From Moorella sp. Hama-1 (GTDB lineage: Bacteria; Bacillota; DSM-521; Neomoorellales; Neomoorellaceae), in assembly GCF_023734095.1 (NCBI RefSeq), contig NZ_AP024620.1, positions 182,501-246,500 on the forward strand: DNA of 64,000 bases, written 5' to 3'. The first letter of the stretch is position 1. Each line of letters opens with the position of its first letter. The notes beneath the pieces were generated by a model. The model ran no database searches and was not told where the DNA came from. It saw nothing but the letters and a program-made list of their open reading frames with translations. The translations under genes were made by a program, and so were the position numbers. Of the stretch, positions 52,110 to 60,425 are shown piece after piece.

Positions 52110-52925
52110 GTGCTTAACGATTATCAAGAACTGGCCGCCACAGCCCGACAGATACGGCGGCACATCATCAGGATGGTGGGAGCGGCGGGTTCCGGCCACC
52201 CCGGCGGTTCCCTGTCGGCGGCCGATATTATGACCGCCCTTTACTTTAAAGTCATGCGCCTGGATCCGGCCCGGCCGGACTGGCCGGAACGGGATCGCTT
52301 CGTCCTTTCTAAAGGCCACGCCGCCCCGGTCTTATACGCTACCCTGGCCGAGCGAGGTTTTTTCCCGGTAGACCAATTGACTACCTTGCGCCAGCTGGGC
52401 AGCCCCCTGCAGGGCCACCCGGACCGTAAATCCCTGCCCGGAGTCGAAGTATCCACCGGTTCCCTGGGCCACGGCCTGGCGGTGGCCAACGGTATGGCCC
52501 TGGCCGCTCGTCTGGACGGCCGGGATTACCGGGTTTACGTCCTGATGGGGGACGGGGAACTGGAAGAGGGAATGGTCTGGGAAGGGGCCATGGCGGCAGC
52601 CCATTACCGCCTGGACAACCTGACGGCCATTGTCGACCATAACCACCTGCAGATTGACGGCCGGGTGGAGGAAGTCATGTCCCCGGAACCAGTGGCCGCT
52701 AAATTCCAGGCCTTCGGCTGGGAAGTCCTGGCCATCGACGGCCATGACTTCGGCCAGATCCTGGGCGCCCTGGAACGAGCCCGGGAGATTAAAGGCCGTC
52801 CCACGGTTATTATTGCCGAAACAGTCAAGGGCAAGGGTGTTTCCTTCATGGAAAAACAGGCCGGCTGGCACGGCAAAGCCCCCAAACCGGAAGAAGTAGA
52901 AAAAGCCCTGGCAGAGCTGGGCTAA
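52110..52925 (+). CDS. Transketolase, N-terminal subunit
   Basis: The 271-residue subunit has AGSGHPGGSLSAADIM, SKGHAAPVLYA and the thiamine diphosphate motif MGDGELEEGMVWEGAMAAAH with DHNHLQIDG. It forms an active transketolase with the C-terminal subunit encoded 130 bp downstream, moving two-carbon units between sugar phosphates. GTG 52110 follows GGGAGG at a spacing of 11. The two-gene arrangement is common in Clostridia and archaea. Confidence 0.95.
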   Translation: MLNDYQELAATARQIRRHIIRMVGAAGSGHPGGSLSAADIMTALYFKVMRLDPARPDWPERDRFVLSKGHAAPVLYATLAERGFFPVDQLTTLRQLGSPLQGHPDRKSLPGVEVSTGSLGHGLAVANGMALAARLDGRDYRVYVLMGDGELEEGMVWEGAMAAAHYRLDNLTAIVDHNHLQIDGRVEEVMSPEPVAAKFQAFGWEVLAIDGHDFGQILGALERAREIKGRPTVIIAETVKGKGVSFMEKQAGWHGKAPKPEEVEKALAELG

Positions 52926-52939
52926 AGAGAGCCCTTCAT

Positions 52940-53055
52940 AGGGGCAGACGCCCGAGCCAACGAACTACGAAAATGCAGGCTAAGGCAGGGAACTGAAATA
53001 TAGGTCAGCCGGCCATCACCGTTTTTGCTAGAACTCTATTAGCGGAGGAATACAT
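52940..53055 (+). repeat. Family C element between transketolase subunits
   Basis: GCAGACGCCCGAGCCAACGA, then ACGAAAATGCAGGCTAAGGC, and on the right CGTTTTTGCTAGAACTCTAT and GCGGAGG, which is the Shine-Dalgarno of the C subunit. It contains no B core. CTACGAAAATG on the left is nearly the inverse of the right-hand ATTTTTAGTAG seen in the copy before 52105. Confidence 0.7.
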
Positions 53056-53982
53056 ATGACCAAAATAGCCACCCGGGAAGCCTATGGCCGGGCCCTGGCA
53101 GAACTGGGCCGGGAGAACAGCCAGGTAGTAGTCCTGGATGCCGACCTGTCCAAGTCCACCATGACCCGTTACTTCGCCGAGGAATTCCCTGAGCGCTTTT
53201 TCAATATGGGCATCGCCGAACAGAGCCTCATGGGCACGGCCGCCGGACTGGCTTTGAGCGGTAAGATTCCTTTTGCCAGTACCTTTGCCGTCTTTGCTAC
53301 CGGCCGCGCCTACGACCAGGTGCGCAACGGCATCGCATACCCGAAGGTTAACGTTAAAATCGCCGCCACCCATGCCGGCCTCACCGTCGGCGAAGACGGC
53401 GCCTCCCACCAGGCCGTCGAGGATGTGGCCCTCATGCGCGCCGTACCCAATATGACGGTTATCGTGCCGGCCGACGGCGAGGAGACCAGGCAGGCCGTCC
53501 GGGCTGCCGCCGCCCACCAGGGGCCGGTGTATATCCGCCTGGGTCGTCCGGCCGTACCGGTTATTTACGGCGAGGACTACCAGTTCCAGATCGGTCGCGC
53601 CCACACCCTGCGCCAGGGTAAGGACGCAGCTATCATTGCCTGCGGCATTATGGTCGCTAAAGCCCTGGAGGCGGCCGCGGAGCTGGCAGCCGCCGGCCTG
53701 GAGGTTATGGTTATCGACATGAGCACCATTAAGCCCCTGGACCGGGAAGCGGTCCTGGCAGCTGCGGCCACCGGAGTGGTGGTGACGGCCGAGGAACACA
53801 CCATCATCGGCGGCGTGGGCAGCGCTGTAGCCGAGGTCCTGGCGACGGCGAAACCCGTCCCCCTGGCCATGGTCGGCATCCGCGACACCTTCGGCGAGTC
53901 CGGCAAGCCCGACGAACTGCTGGAGAAATACGGCCTGACGACACGGGATATCGTGGCGGCAGTGAAAAGGTTGACGAAATAA
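53056..53982 (+). CDS. Transketolase, C-terminal subunit
   Basis: The 308-residue subunit carries the pyrimidine-binding and C-terminal transketolase domains: VLDADLSKSTMTRYFAEEFP, MGIAEQSLMGTAAGLALSGK with the catalytic Glu, THAGLTVGEDGASHQAVEDV, and VTAEEHTIIGGVGSAVAEVL. ATG 53056 follows GCGGAGG. The next gene starts at the very base after its stop. Confidence 0.95.
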   Translation: MTKIATREAYGRALAELGRENSQVVVLDADLSKSTMTRYFAEEFPERFFNMGIAEQSLMGTAAGLALSGKIPFASTFAVFATGRAYDQVRNGIAYPKVNVKIAATHAGLTVGEDGASHQAVEDVALMRAVPNMTVIVPADGEETRQAVRAAAAHQGPVYIRLGRPAVPVIYGEDYQFQIGRAHTLRQGKDAAIIACGIMVAKALEAAAELAAAGLEVMVIDMSTIKPLDREAVLAAAATGVVVTAEEHTIIGGVGSAVAEVLATAKPVPLAMVGIRDTFGESGKPDELLEKYGLTTRDIVAAVKRLTK

Positions 53983-54192
53983 ATGTATAAGTACGAGATA
54001 ATTATTCATTGGAGCGAGGAGGATCAAAGATATATAGCTGAGGTTCCTGAATTGCCAGGTTGTATGGCCGATGGCGAAACCTACGAAGAAGCTGTTAGAA
54101 ATGCGCAGATAGTTATATCTGAATGGATAGAAACGGCAAAAAGCCTGGGTCGCAATATACCAGAACCCCGGGGTAAACTTATGTATGCCTGA
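53983..54192 (+). CDS. HicB-like antitoxin-family protein
   Basis: The 69-residue protein reads YEIIIHWSEEDQRYIAEVPE, LPGCMADGETYEEAVRNAQ and IVISEWIETAKSLGRNIPEP. This is the partially degraded RNase H-like HicB fold that normally neutralises the HicA ribonuclease. No hicA lies on either side. ATG 53983 abuts the transketolase stop, and the region is much more AT-rich than the transketolase genes, which suggests acquisition. As an orphan it could be a regulator or a relic. Confidence 0.85.
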   Translation: MYKYEIIIHWSEEDQRYIAEVPELPGCMADGETYEEAVRNAQIVISEWIETAKSLGRNIPEPRGKLMYA

Positions 54193-54280
54193 AGTCTTCC
54201 TGGAAGCCGCCCGCCACCGGCGCCCAAATAAACTTACTACCACAGTTGACTTCTGCGACTTGAAGAAGCGCATCGACATT

Positions 54281-54311
54281 AAGCCGCCCCTGAGGGGGCG
54301 GCTTTTACTTT
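54281..54311 (+). terminator. Intrinsic terminator after the HicB-like gene
   Basis: AAGCCGCCCC and GGGGCGGCTT pair around TGAG, followed by TTACTTTTA. Confidence 0.85.
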
Positions 54312-54717
54312 TAGGGTGGGGGCGAAGCGCCCGCGTGGATGCCGGGACCGGACCGGTGCCATGACGTTAGTGAACCGGGGCGGCGTTTCGGGAATTGGTA
54401 GGAGCGCTGAAATAATATTGATAATTGGCAGGGATATTAAATCCATATCCGGCCCACGTTTAAAAAATGCGGTAAAAATGCAGTTGATAATTGGTGCCGG
54501 GTACTTAACTTATTAACTTTCCGAGTTAATGAGCCTCGGCCCCGCACCGGCAGGGCTTTTTTTCACTGTCGGTGCAGGTTCAGTATCCAATTCAGCCCCG
54601 CCCCATGTAAATTTCCCGCCGGATGTGGTATAATACAGCCACAGGAGGAATGAACCCGTGCCTGATGCCAGGCAGCCCCATAATGAAACTGCAAAAATGG
54701 AATAATAAGGTGATTAA
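54312..54717. other. Gene-free AT-rich stretch with regulatory traces
   Basis: TTGATAATTGG occurs twice (54418-54428 and 54483-54493). GCCCCGCACCGGCAGGGC with TTTTTTT (54540-54564) looks like a terminator. TATAAT at 54629-54634 is a good -10 with a poor -35. An AGGAGGAATG site leads a short frame containing MKLQKWNN (about 54682-54705), which resembles the start of MazE/AbrB-type antitoxins but breaks off. No full gene is supported. Confidence 0.5.
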
Positions 54718-54984
54718 ATGCCAACGATCAGCATGTTCTATGGAATTATAATCAGGATGTTTTGTGCTCCAGATGAACATAATCCACCACATTTTCATGC
54801 ATACTACCAAAACTACAAAGTAGTAATCGATATCAATACTTGTGAAGTTAGAGAAGGTAAATTTCCCAAAAAGCAGCTTAAACTGGTACTGGCCTGGGCA
54901 GAATTAAGACAAGAAGAATTACAGGCAAACTGGGCATTAGTAATGAACGGTGAGCTACCGTTCAAAATTGAGCCATTAAAATAA
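54718..54984 (+). CDS. DUF4160 protein
   Basis: The 88-residue protein begins MPTISMFYGIIIRMFCAPDE and contains NPPHFHAYYQNYKVVIDI, the core of DUF4160. It is AT-rich unlike the surrounding housekeeping genes. It precedes a DUF2442 gene by 13 bp; this pair recurs in many genomes as a small mobile module, and a toxin-antitoxin role has been suggested but not shown. The ATG follows AAGGTGATTAA. Confidence 0.88.
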   Translation: MPTISMFYGIIIRMFCAPDEHNPPHFHAYYQNYKVVIDINTCEVREGKFPKKQLKLVLAWAELRQEELQANWALVMNGELPFKIEPLK

Positions 54985-54997
54985 GAGGTGATGATCC

Positions 54998-55249
54998 GTG
55001 TATTTGTCTATTATAGATGTAAAACCATTAAAGGACTACCAACTGCTTTTGACTTTTGAAAATGGTGAAAAGAGAATTTTTGATATGAAACCTTATCTTG
55101 ATAAAGGGATCTTTAAAGAACTAAAAGATGAAAGAGTGTTTAGGTCAGTTCGGGTTAGTTTTGATAGTATCGAGTGGAGCAATCAGGCTGATATTGATCC
55201 AGAAGTTCTTTATGAAAAAAGCTTCGAAATAAAGGAGACAGGGACCTGA
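54998..55249 (+). CDS. DUF2442 protein
   Basis: The 83-residue protein (VKPLKDYQLLLTFENGEKRI; FDMKPYLDKGIFKELKD; DIDPEVLYEKS) matches DUF2442. GTG 54998 follows AAGAGGTGATG. It is the partner of the DUF4160 gene, in the same AT-rich island. Confidence 0.88.
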   Translation: MYLSIIDVKPLKDYQLLLTFENGEKRIFDMKPYLDKGIFKELKDERVFRSVRVSFDSIEWSNQADIDPEVLYEKSFEIKETGT

Positions 55250-55274
55250 CCACGGGAAACCAGAGGGACGGTTC

Positions 55275-55440
55275 GTGTGGTTGCAAACTACGAAAGAAGG
55301 CACCCTCATCAACATCGAAATCCAGGTGGCCAACCAGTACAACGTTGACAAACGTATCATGTACTACTGGGCGGCCCTCTACCACGGCCAGCTGACCAGC
55401 GGCCAGAAGTTCGCCGACCTGCGCAAGATCGTAACCATAT
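55275..55440 (+). pseudogene. Fragment of Rpn-family PD-(D/E)XK nuclease/transposase-like protein
   Basis: The frame TKEGTLINIEIQVANQYNV, DKRIMYYWAALYHGQLTSGQ, KFADLRKIVT matches the catalytic region of Rpn (PDDEXK family transposase-like) proteins, including the EIQ of the nuclease core. The N terminus and the C-terminal half are gone. It is joined directly to subtilase sequence. Confidence 0.72.
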
Positions 55441-56088
55441 TTACACCGCCGGCTCGCTGGAAGAGGCAAAGGCCATCATTGACGGCGCCCCAAATTGAAC
55501 TGCGGGAGAATTCCAAAAGGACCGGCGACACCCTGTTTTACGAACAGTGGGGTTGCAAAAAATCAACGCCCCCCGGGCCTGGGACAGGATGGCGCCCAAC
55601 CAGGATCCGGTGATTGTGGCCGTGGTTGACACGGGCATCGATTTTTACCATGAGGATTTGCAGGGGCGCATTTTATCTGACGGGGCCTGGGATTTTGTGT
55701 TAAACGATAACTACCCGCTGGAACTGGACGGGCATGGTACAGCGGTATCCGGTGTTATCGCCGCTGCCACTGATAACGCCACCGGCATTGCCGGAACGGT
55801 CAGTGGGCAAAAGGTGCAGATACTGCCCCTGCGGGTCTTCGATCTGAATAGATACGCAGATACATATCTGGTGGCCCAGGCCATATACTATGCCGTTGAT
55901 CACGGCGCCCAGGTAATTAACCTCAGCCTGGGGAGCAGCCAGTATAGCCAGGCAGTAGCTGATGCCGTTGCCTACGCCGGGGAGCATGGGGCGGTGGTGG
56001 TGGCCGCCGCCGGCAACGATAGTGGGCCGGTGTCCTATCCGGCAGCCCTGCCTCATGCGCCTGCCCATGCTGGCGCCCCGGCGGGTTG
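55441..56088 (+). pseudogene. Broken subtilisin-like (S8) protease
   Basis: Pieces in different frames give IYTAGSLEEAKAII, then RENSKRTGDTLFYEQWG, then INAPRAWDRM and a good stretch from about 55590 with the catalytic Asp in VAVVDTGID and His in DGHGTAVSGVIAA. NLSLGSSQYSQAVADAV and AAAGNDSGPVSYPAALP follow, and the frame degenerates before the catalytic Ser region. At least two frameshifts (about 55495 and 55550) plus the truncation make it non-functional. Confidence 0.8.
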
Positions 56089-56201
56089 AGCCCCCGGGAG
56101 CGCCTTTCATTACCTTTGGAAATTAACATATAAGGCCCATAGTGCTAGACAAATTTTAGCAATAACCGTCAACCAAAAGGATTTTTGCCGTTTATGTCGA
56201 A

Positions 56202-56228
56202 AACAACCCTAGAAGGTTGTTTTTTTCT
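56202..56228 (+). terminator. Terminator before ftsE
   Basis: AACAACC (56202-56208) and GGTTGTT (56215-56221) with a T-run (56220-56226) form a short terminator or attenuator 25 bp before the ftsE start. Confidence 0.6.
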
Positions 56229-56253
56229 TTGCCCTTACGGAGGTACGCGGCAG

Positions 56254-56946
56254 ATGAGTTTAATCCAGTTTTTTAATGTTACCAAACAATATCCGCCTAA
56301 TATAACTGCACTTGATAATCTCAGCGTCAAGATAGATAAAGGCGAGTTTGTTTTCCTGGTAGGTCCCAGTGGCGCCGGCAAAACAACCTTCATCCGGCTC
56401 CTTTTCCGGGAAGAGACACCCAGTAAGGGCCAGATTATCATTGGCGGTCGTAGTGTTGCCCGTTTAAAAAAAAATGAAATCCCCCTTTTAAGACGTAATA
56501 TAGGCATTGTCTTTCAGGATTTTCGCCTCCTGCCGGAACGGACAGTCTTTGAAAATGTGGCCTTTGCCCTGCGGGTAGTGGAAATGCACCCGCGGGAGAT
56601 CAAGCCCCGGGTGGAAAAGGCCCTGGAACGGGTAGGCCTGACCGCCAGGGCGCGGCTGTTCCCCCACCAGCTCTCCGGTGGCGAGCAGCAGCGGACGGCC
56701 ATTGCCCGGGCCATTGTCAACAACCCGCGGATTCTGGTGGCCGATGAGCCCACCGGCAACCTGGACCCGGTTACCTCCAGGGAGATCATGAAACTCCTGG
56801 AGGAGATTAACCACATGGGAACGACGGTCATTATGGCCACCCATGCCTGGGATATCGTCAATAGCCTGCGGAAACGGGTTATCGCCCTGGAACAGGGCCG
56901 GCTGGTCAGGGACGACCGGGAGGGGGCCTACGGTTATGAAGCTTAG
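56254..56946 (+). CDS. ftsE: Cell-division ABC ATPase FtsE
   Basis: The 230-residue ATPase has Walker A GPSGAGKT (37-44), the ABC signature LSGGEQQR, Walker B ILVADEP, and a switch His in MATHAWDI. With FtsX it forms a mechanotransmitter that switches on peptidoglycan hydrolases. ATG 56254 follows ACGGAGG; an earlier frame to 56185 crosses the terminator hairpin. ftsX overlaps its end by 11 bp. Confidence 0.96.
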   Translation: MSLIQFFNVTKQYPPNITALDNLSVKIDKGEFVFLVGPSGAGKTTFIRLLFREETPSKGQIIIGGRSVARLKKNEIPLLRRNIGIVFQDFRLLPERTVFENVAFALRVVEMHPREIKPRVEKALERVGLTARARLFPHQLSGGEQQRTAIARAIVNNPRILVADEPTGNLDPVTSREIMKLLEEINHMGTTVIMATHAWDIVNSLRKRVIALEQGRLVRDDREGAYGYEA

Positions 56947-57823
56947 GACGACAGGCTATTTCTTCCGCCAGGCGGCCCTCTCCCTGTGGCGCAACTTCTG
57001 GATGAGCCTGGCGGCTACGGCCAGTGTGGCTATCTCCATGTTCCTCCTGGGAGCCTTTGTCCTCCTGGTTTTTAACGTGAACTACATCGCCGCCAACCTC
57101 CAGTCCAATGTAGAGGTCGCCGCTTTCCTCCAGGTCGATGCCCCCCGGGAGGTGGCCCTGCATATCCAGGACCAGGTACGTTCTTTGCCCGGTGTGAGCC
57201 AGGTGACCCTGGTACCAAAGGAAGAGGGGCTCAAGCAGTTAAGCGAGCAGTTCGGCAGCGAGCAGGACCTGCTGGCAGCTACCGGTGGTGTTAATCCCCT
57301 TCCCGATTACCTGCGGGTCCGGGTGGCTGATCCCCAGGGCATTAAGGACGTAGCCCAGGCTATCCAGGCCATACCCGGAGTGGAGAAAGTAAACTACGGC
57401 CAGGAGACGGTGGAACGCCTCTTCGCCGTGGTGCGCTGGCTGCGCTGGCTGGGAGCGGCCGTTATCCTCATGCTGGGCCTGGGCGCCCTTTCCCTGATTG
57501 TCCTGACCATCCGCCTGGCGGTCTACTCCCGGCGCCGGGAGATTAACATCATGAAGTATGTGGGCGCTACTGACTGGTTTATCCGCTGGCCCTTTTTCCT
57601 GGAGGGCCTCTGGCTGGGATTAGCCGGCTCGGGTATCGCCGCCCTGGCGGTTTTCTTTGGGTATCGCCTGGTCTTAAATATGATGGGACCGGCCATGGTT
57701 TTTATACCCCTTATCCATGATCAGGGGTTATTAATAAGGAGCGCCCTGGGCCTGGTTGCCGGCGGCTCCCTGGTGGGGGCTGTAGGCAGCCTCCTCTCCA
57801 TCAGGCGCTTCCTGAAGGTATGA
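56936..57823 (+). CDS. ftsX: Cell-division permease-like protein FtsX
   Basis: The 295-residue protein has four membrane segments: one at the N terminus (VAISMFLLGAFVLLVFNVNY), and three in the C-terminal half (AVILMLGLGALSLIVLTIRL; LWLGLAGSGIAALAVFFGY; SALGLVAGGSLVGAVGSLL). An extracytoplasmic loop of about 100 residues lies between (NVEVAAFLQVDAPREVALHI). ATG 56936 lies inside the ftsE end, indicating coupling. The following M23 peptidase is its likely client. Confidence 0.94.
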   Translation: MKLRTTGYFFRQAALSLWRNFWMSLAATASVAISMFLLGAFVLLVFNVNYIAANLQSNVEVAAFLQVDAPREVALHIQDQVRSLPGVSQVTLVPKEEGLKQLSEQFGSEQDLLAATGGVNPLPDYLRVRVADPQGIKDVAQAIQAIPGVEKVNYGQETVERLFAVVRWLRWLGAAVILMLGLGALSLIVLTIRLAVYSRRREINIMKYVGATDWFIRWPFFLEGLWLGLAGSGIAALAVFFGYRLVLNMMGPAMVFIPLIHDQGLLIRSALGLVAGGSLVGAVGSLLSIRRFLKV

Positions 57824-57869
57824 CTTTTAGCTGTTTCATTTGATTTCATTTGAAAGGAGGTGATAGCCC

Positions 57870-59003
57870 TTGCACCGTAGAGTTATAACTCTTATCTTGC
57901 TCCTGGCCTTCACCCTGGGCCTCCTGCCGGCCTACGGCGCCAGCCTGGATGAGTTGCAAAAGCAACAGCAGCAGGTCCAGCAGAATATGGAGCAACAGCA
58001 AAAACTCCTGCAGCAGAAAAACGATGAGGGCGCGGCCTTAATGCAGCAGCTGCAGCAAATCGAGCAGGAGATCCAGCAGAAGCAGGCCCAGATAGCCAGC
58101 CTGGACCAGCAAATGGCGACCGCCCAGGGGCGGGTCCAGCAAGCTACCGCCGAACTGCAACAGGCCGAAGCCGACCAGGCCAAAAGGATGGAGATCCTGC
58201 GGGCCAGGCTGAAAGACATTTACCAGGTGGGACAGGTGAACTACCTGGAGGTCCTCCTCCAATCCACCAGCCTGGAAGACTTTCTGGTCCGGATGGAGCT
58301 CCTGGCCAATATCGCCCGGGGCGATATTAACCTTATAAACGAGATCAAGGCGGAACGGGATAAAATTGCCGCCCGTAAGTCCGAACTGGAGGCCGAACGC
58401 AACCGGATCGCGGAGCTACGGCGCCAGGCCGACGGCGAGCGGGTACAACTGGCCTCCCGCCAGGCCAGCCAGCGCCAGCTCCTGGCCCAGGTAGAGCAGG
58501 AGAAAAAGCGAGTGGCCGCCGCCCTGGACGAGATGGAAGCCACAGCCCGGCAGATAGCCGCCAAGATCCGGGCCGAACAGGCTAAGAGCAACCGCAAGCT
58601 GGCACCTGAAGGCGTCCGGGGAATGCTCTGGCCCCTGCCGGGGTACACCAGTATTTCTTCGCCCTTCGGCTGGCGGGTCCATCCTCTTCTAAAAACCAGG
58701 CGCTTTCACGATGGGGTTGACTTGCCAGCGCCCGAGGGGACGGAGATTATCGCTCCCCTGGACGGCCAGGTCATCTCCACCGGTTATATAGGTGGTTATG
58801 GTAACCATATCGTCATCGATCACGGCGGCGGGCTTTCCACCATGTACGGGCACCTGTCGGCCATCCTGGTCAGCAATGGTCAGGAAGTGAAGAAAGGCCA
58901 GGTAATCGGTCGCGTGGGATCAACGGGTTGGAGCACAGGACCGCACCTGCACTTTATGGTCTTGCTCCAGGGCGAGCCAACTAATCCCATGAATTATTAC
59001 TAA
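57870..59003 (+). CDS. Coiled-coil M23 peptidase (EnvC/PcsB-like)
   Basis: The 377-residue protein has a signal peptide ([20 protein letters not shown]), a long glutamine-rich coiled coil (about 25-245), then a LytM/M23 domain. The zinc-peptidase marks are [16 protein letters not shown] and GPHLHFMV. This layout fits hydrolases or activators that FtsEX controls through the coiled coil. TTG 57870 follows GAAAGGAGGTG. It is co-transcribed with ftsEX and ctpA. Confidence 0.92.
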   Translation: MHRRVITLILLLAFTLGLLPAYGASLDELQKQQQQVQQNMEQQQKLLQQKNDEGAALMQQLQQIEQEIQQKQAQIASLDQQMATAQGRVQQATAELQQAEADQAKRMEILRARLKDIYQVGQVNYLEVLLQSTSLEDFLVRMELLANIARGDINLINEIKAERDKIAARKSELEAERNRIAELRRQADGERVQLASRQASQRQLLAQVEQEKKRVAAALDEMEATARQIAAKIRAEQAKSNRKLAPEGVRGMLWPLPGYTSISSPFGWRVHPLLKTRRFHDGVDLPAPEGTEIIAPLDGQVISTGYIGGYGNHIVIDHGGGLSTMYGHLSAILVSNGQEVKKGQVIGRVGSTGWSTGPHLHFMVLLQGEPTNPMNYY

Positions 59004-59063
59004 TCCCTGCAGCCGGTACATATAATTGGGTATGGGTTGCGGGAATGCTACAGAATGTAGGCG

Positions 59064-60236
59064 GTGGTTGGTTTGCCAAGGATCTGGCGGCAGGTCGGCC
59101 GCGGGTTGCTGGCCCTGTGCGTGGTCGTCACCCTGGCCCTGGTGGTAGGGGTGGCCAGCCATTTTCAGGAGGTTGAGCAGGGCCTCAAGACATATAGCCT
59201 GCTGCGCTTTCAGGCTTTACAACCTGTCAGCACGGACAGGCTGTTGACGGGGGCCATCAAGGGCATGGTCGAGTCCCTTGATGACCCTTATTCTACTTAC
59301 CTGGATACCGAGACCTATCGTAAGCTGCAGGAAAGCGTTACTGGCAGCTATGGTGGTGTCGGCCTGCTCATTACCCTGGATGAGAAGGACCGGCGGCTGG
59401 TAGTCGTCTCGCCCTTTAAGGGTACGCCGGCCCAGCGAGCCGGAGTTAAAAGCGGCGACTATATCACGGCCATTGACGGCCGTGATACTGCCGGCATGGA
59501 TCTGGAGACTGCTTCCAACCTGATGCAGGGCCAGCCAGGGACGAAGGTCGAGTTAAGTATCCTGTCCACCGGGGCCACTGCCCCCCGGAAAGTATCCCTG
59601 ACCCGGGAAGTAATTAAGGTACCTACGGTAGATGGCAAGATGCTCCCCGGTCATCCTGGCGTCGGCTATATTAGCCTGACTATGTTTAATGAACAAACCG
59701 GGGCCGACCTGGGCCGGGAATTAGCGGACTTGCGCGGCCAGGGGATGCAGAAGCTGATCCTGGATCTGCGCAACAATCCAGGCGGCGCCCTGCCGGCGGC
59801 TGTGGATGTGGCCAGTTACTTCGTGGCCAAAGGGCCCATCGTTTACATCGCCGACCAGAAGACCTCGGAGCCCTTAATGGCCCGGGGTTACGCCCAGCCT
59901 CTACCCCTGGTGGTTTTGGTCAACAAGGGTAGCGCCAGCGCCGCCGAGATCGTCTCCGGGGCCATCAAGGATACGAAGAGCGGCACCCTGGTAGGGGAAA
60001 CGACCTTCGGCAAGGGCATCGTTCAGACCATTTTCCCCCTGCCCGGCAACGCGGCGGTGAAGATCACCACCCACAAATACCTGACGCCGGGTAAACACGA
60101 TATTAATAAAAAGGGTATTACGCCCGACTATGTCGTGCCCATGGATCCCCAGCTGGAGCAGCAGGTCCTCACCCACGCCCCGGACCTGGAGCGCGATCTG
60201 CAGCTGCAGAAAGCCCTGGAGGTGCTGGGGAAATAG
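59064..60236 (+). CDS. Carboxyl-terminal processing protease (S41, CtpA-like)
   Basis: The 390-residue protein has an N-terminal anchor (GLLALCVVVTLALVVGVAS), a PDZ domain (GGVGLLITLDEKDRRLVVVS; GVKSGDYITAIDGRDT) and an S41 core. The core carries LRNNPGGALPAAVDVASYF, the serine motif NKGSASAAEI (about 290) and the lysine motif FGKGIVQT (about 315), forming the Ser-Lys dyad. The peptidoglycan-binding C terminus of some relatives is absent. The start (GTG 59064 or TTG 59073) is not settled, because the Shine-Dalgarno is weak. Confidence 0.93.
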   Translation: MVGLPRIWRQVGRGLLALCVVVTLALVVGVASHFQEVEQGLKTYSLLRFQALQPVSTDRLLTGAIKGMVESLDDPYSTYLDTETYRKLQESVTGSYGGVGLLITLDEKDRRLVVVSPFKGTPAQRAGVKSGDYITAIDGRDTAGMDLETASNLMQGQPGTKVELSILSTGATAPRKVSLTREVIKVPTVDGKMLPGHPGVGYISLTMFNEQTGADLGRELADLRGQGMQKLILDLRNNPGGALPAAVDVASYFVAKGPIVYIADQKTSEPLMARGYAQPLPLVVLVNKGSASAAEIVSGAIKDTKSGTLVGETTFGKGIVQTIFPLPGNAAVKITTHKYLTPGKHDINKKGITPDYVVPMDPQLEQQVLTHAPDLERDLQLQKALEVLGK

Positions 60237-60359
60237 AGCGATGCGGTAATTTGTTTTGCCGCGGCCAGAGGTGTTAAACCTTACTTTATGACTTAAATGT
60301 TCATAAAGCGGAGTGGTTCTGGCGATGTCCTGGATAAGCTGGAGCTTGGGTGCCGACTG

Positions 60360-60387
60360 GCGGCCCGGGGTATACTACCCCGGGCCG
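60360..60387. other. GC-rich perfect palindrome upstream of uvrB
   Basis: GCGGCCCGGGGTA and TACCCCGGGCCGC surround TAC. TATAAT (60394-60399) follows 7 bases later and is the best -10 for uvrB. The palindrome therefore overlaps the promoter and could be an operator, or the terminator of the ftsE-ctpA operon, though no T-run follows. Confidence 0.6.
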
Positions 60388-60425
60388 CTATGTTATAATA
60401 GCTCCCGTAAGGGGGGGAGCAAAAT

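Noticed and set aside
55250-55290. ACCAGAGGGACGGTTC-type motif as an attachment site
   Set aside because: The motif resembles common clostridial intergenic sequence, but no integrase, tRNA target or second copy is visible here.
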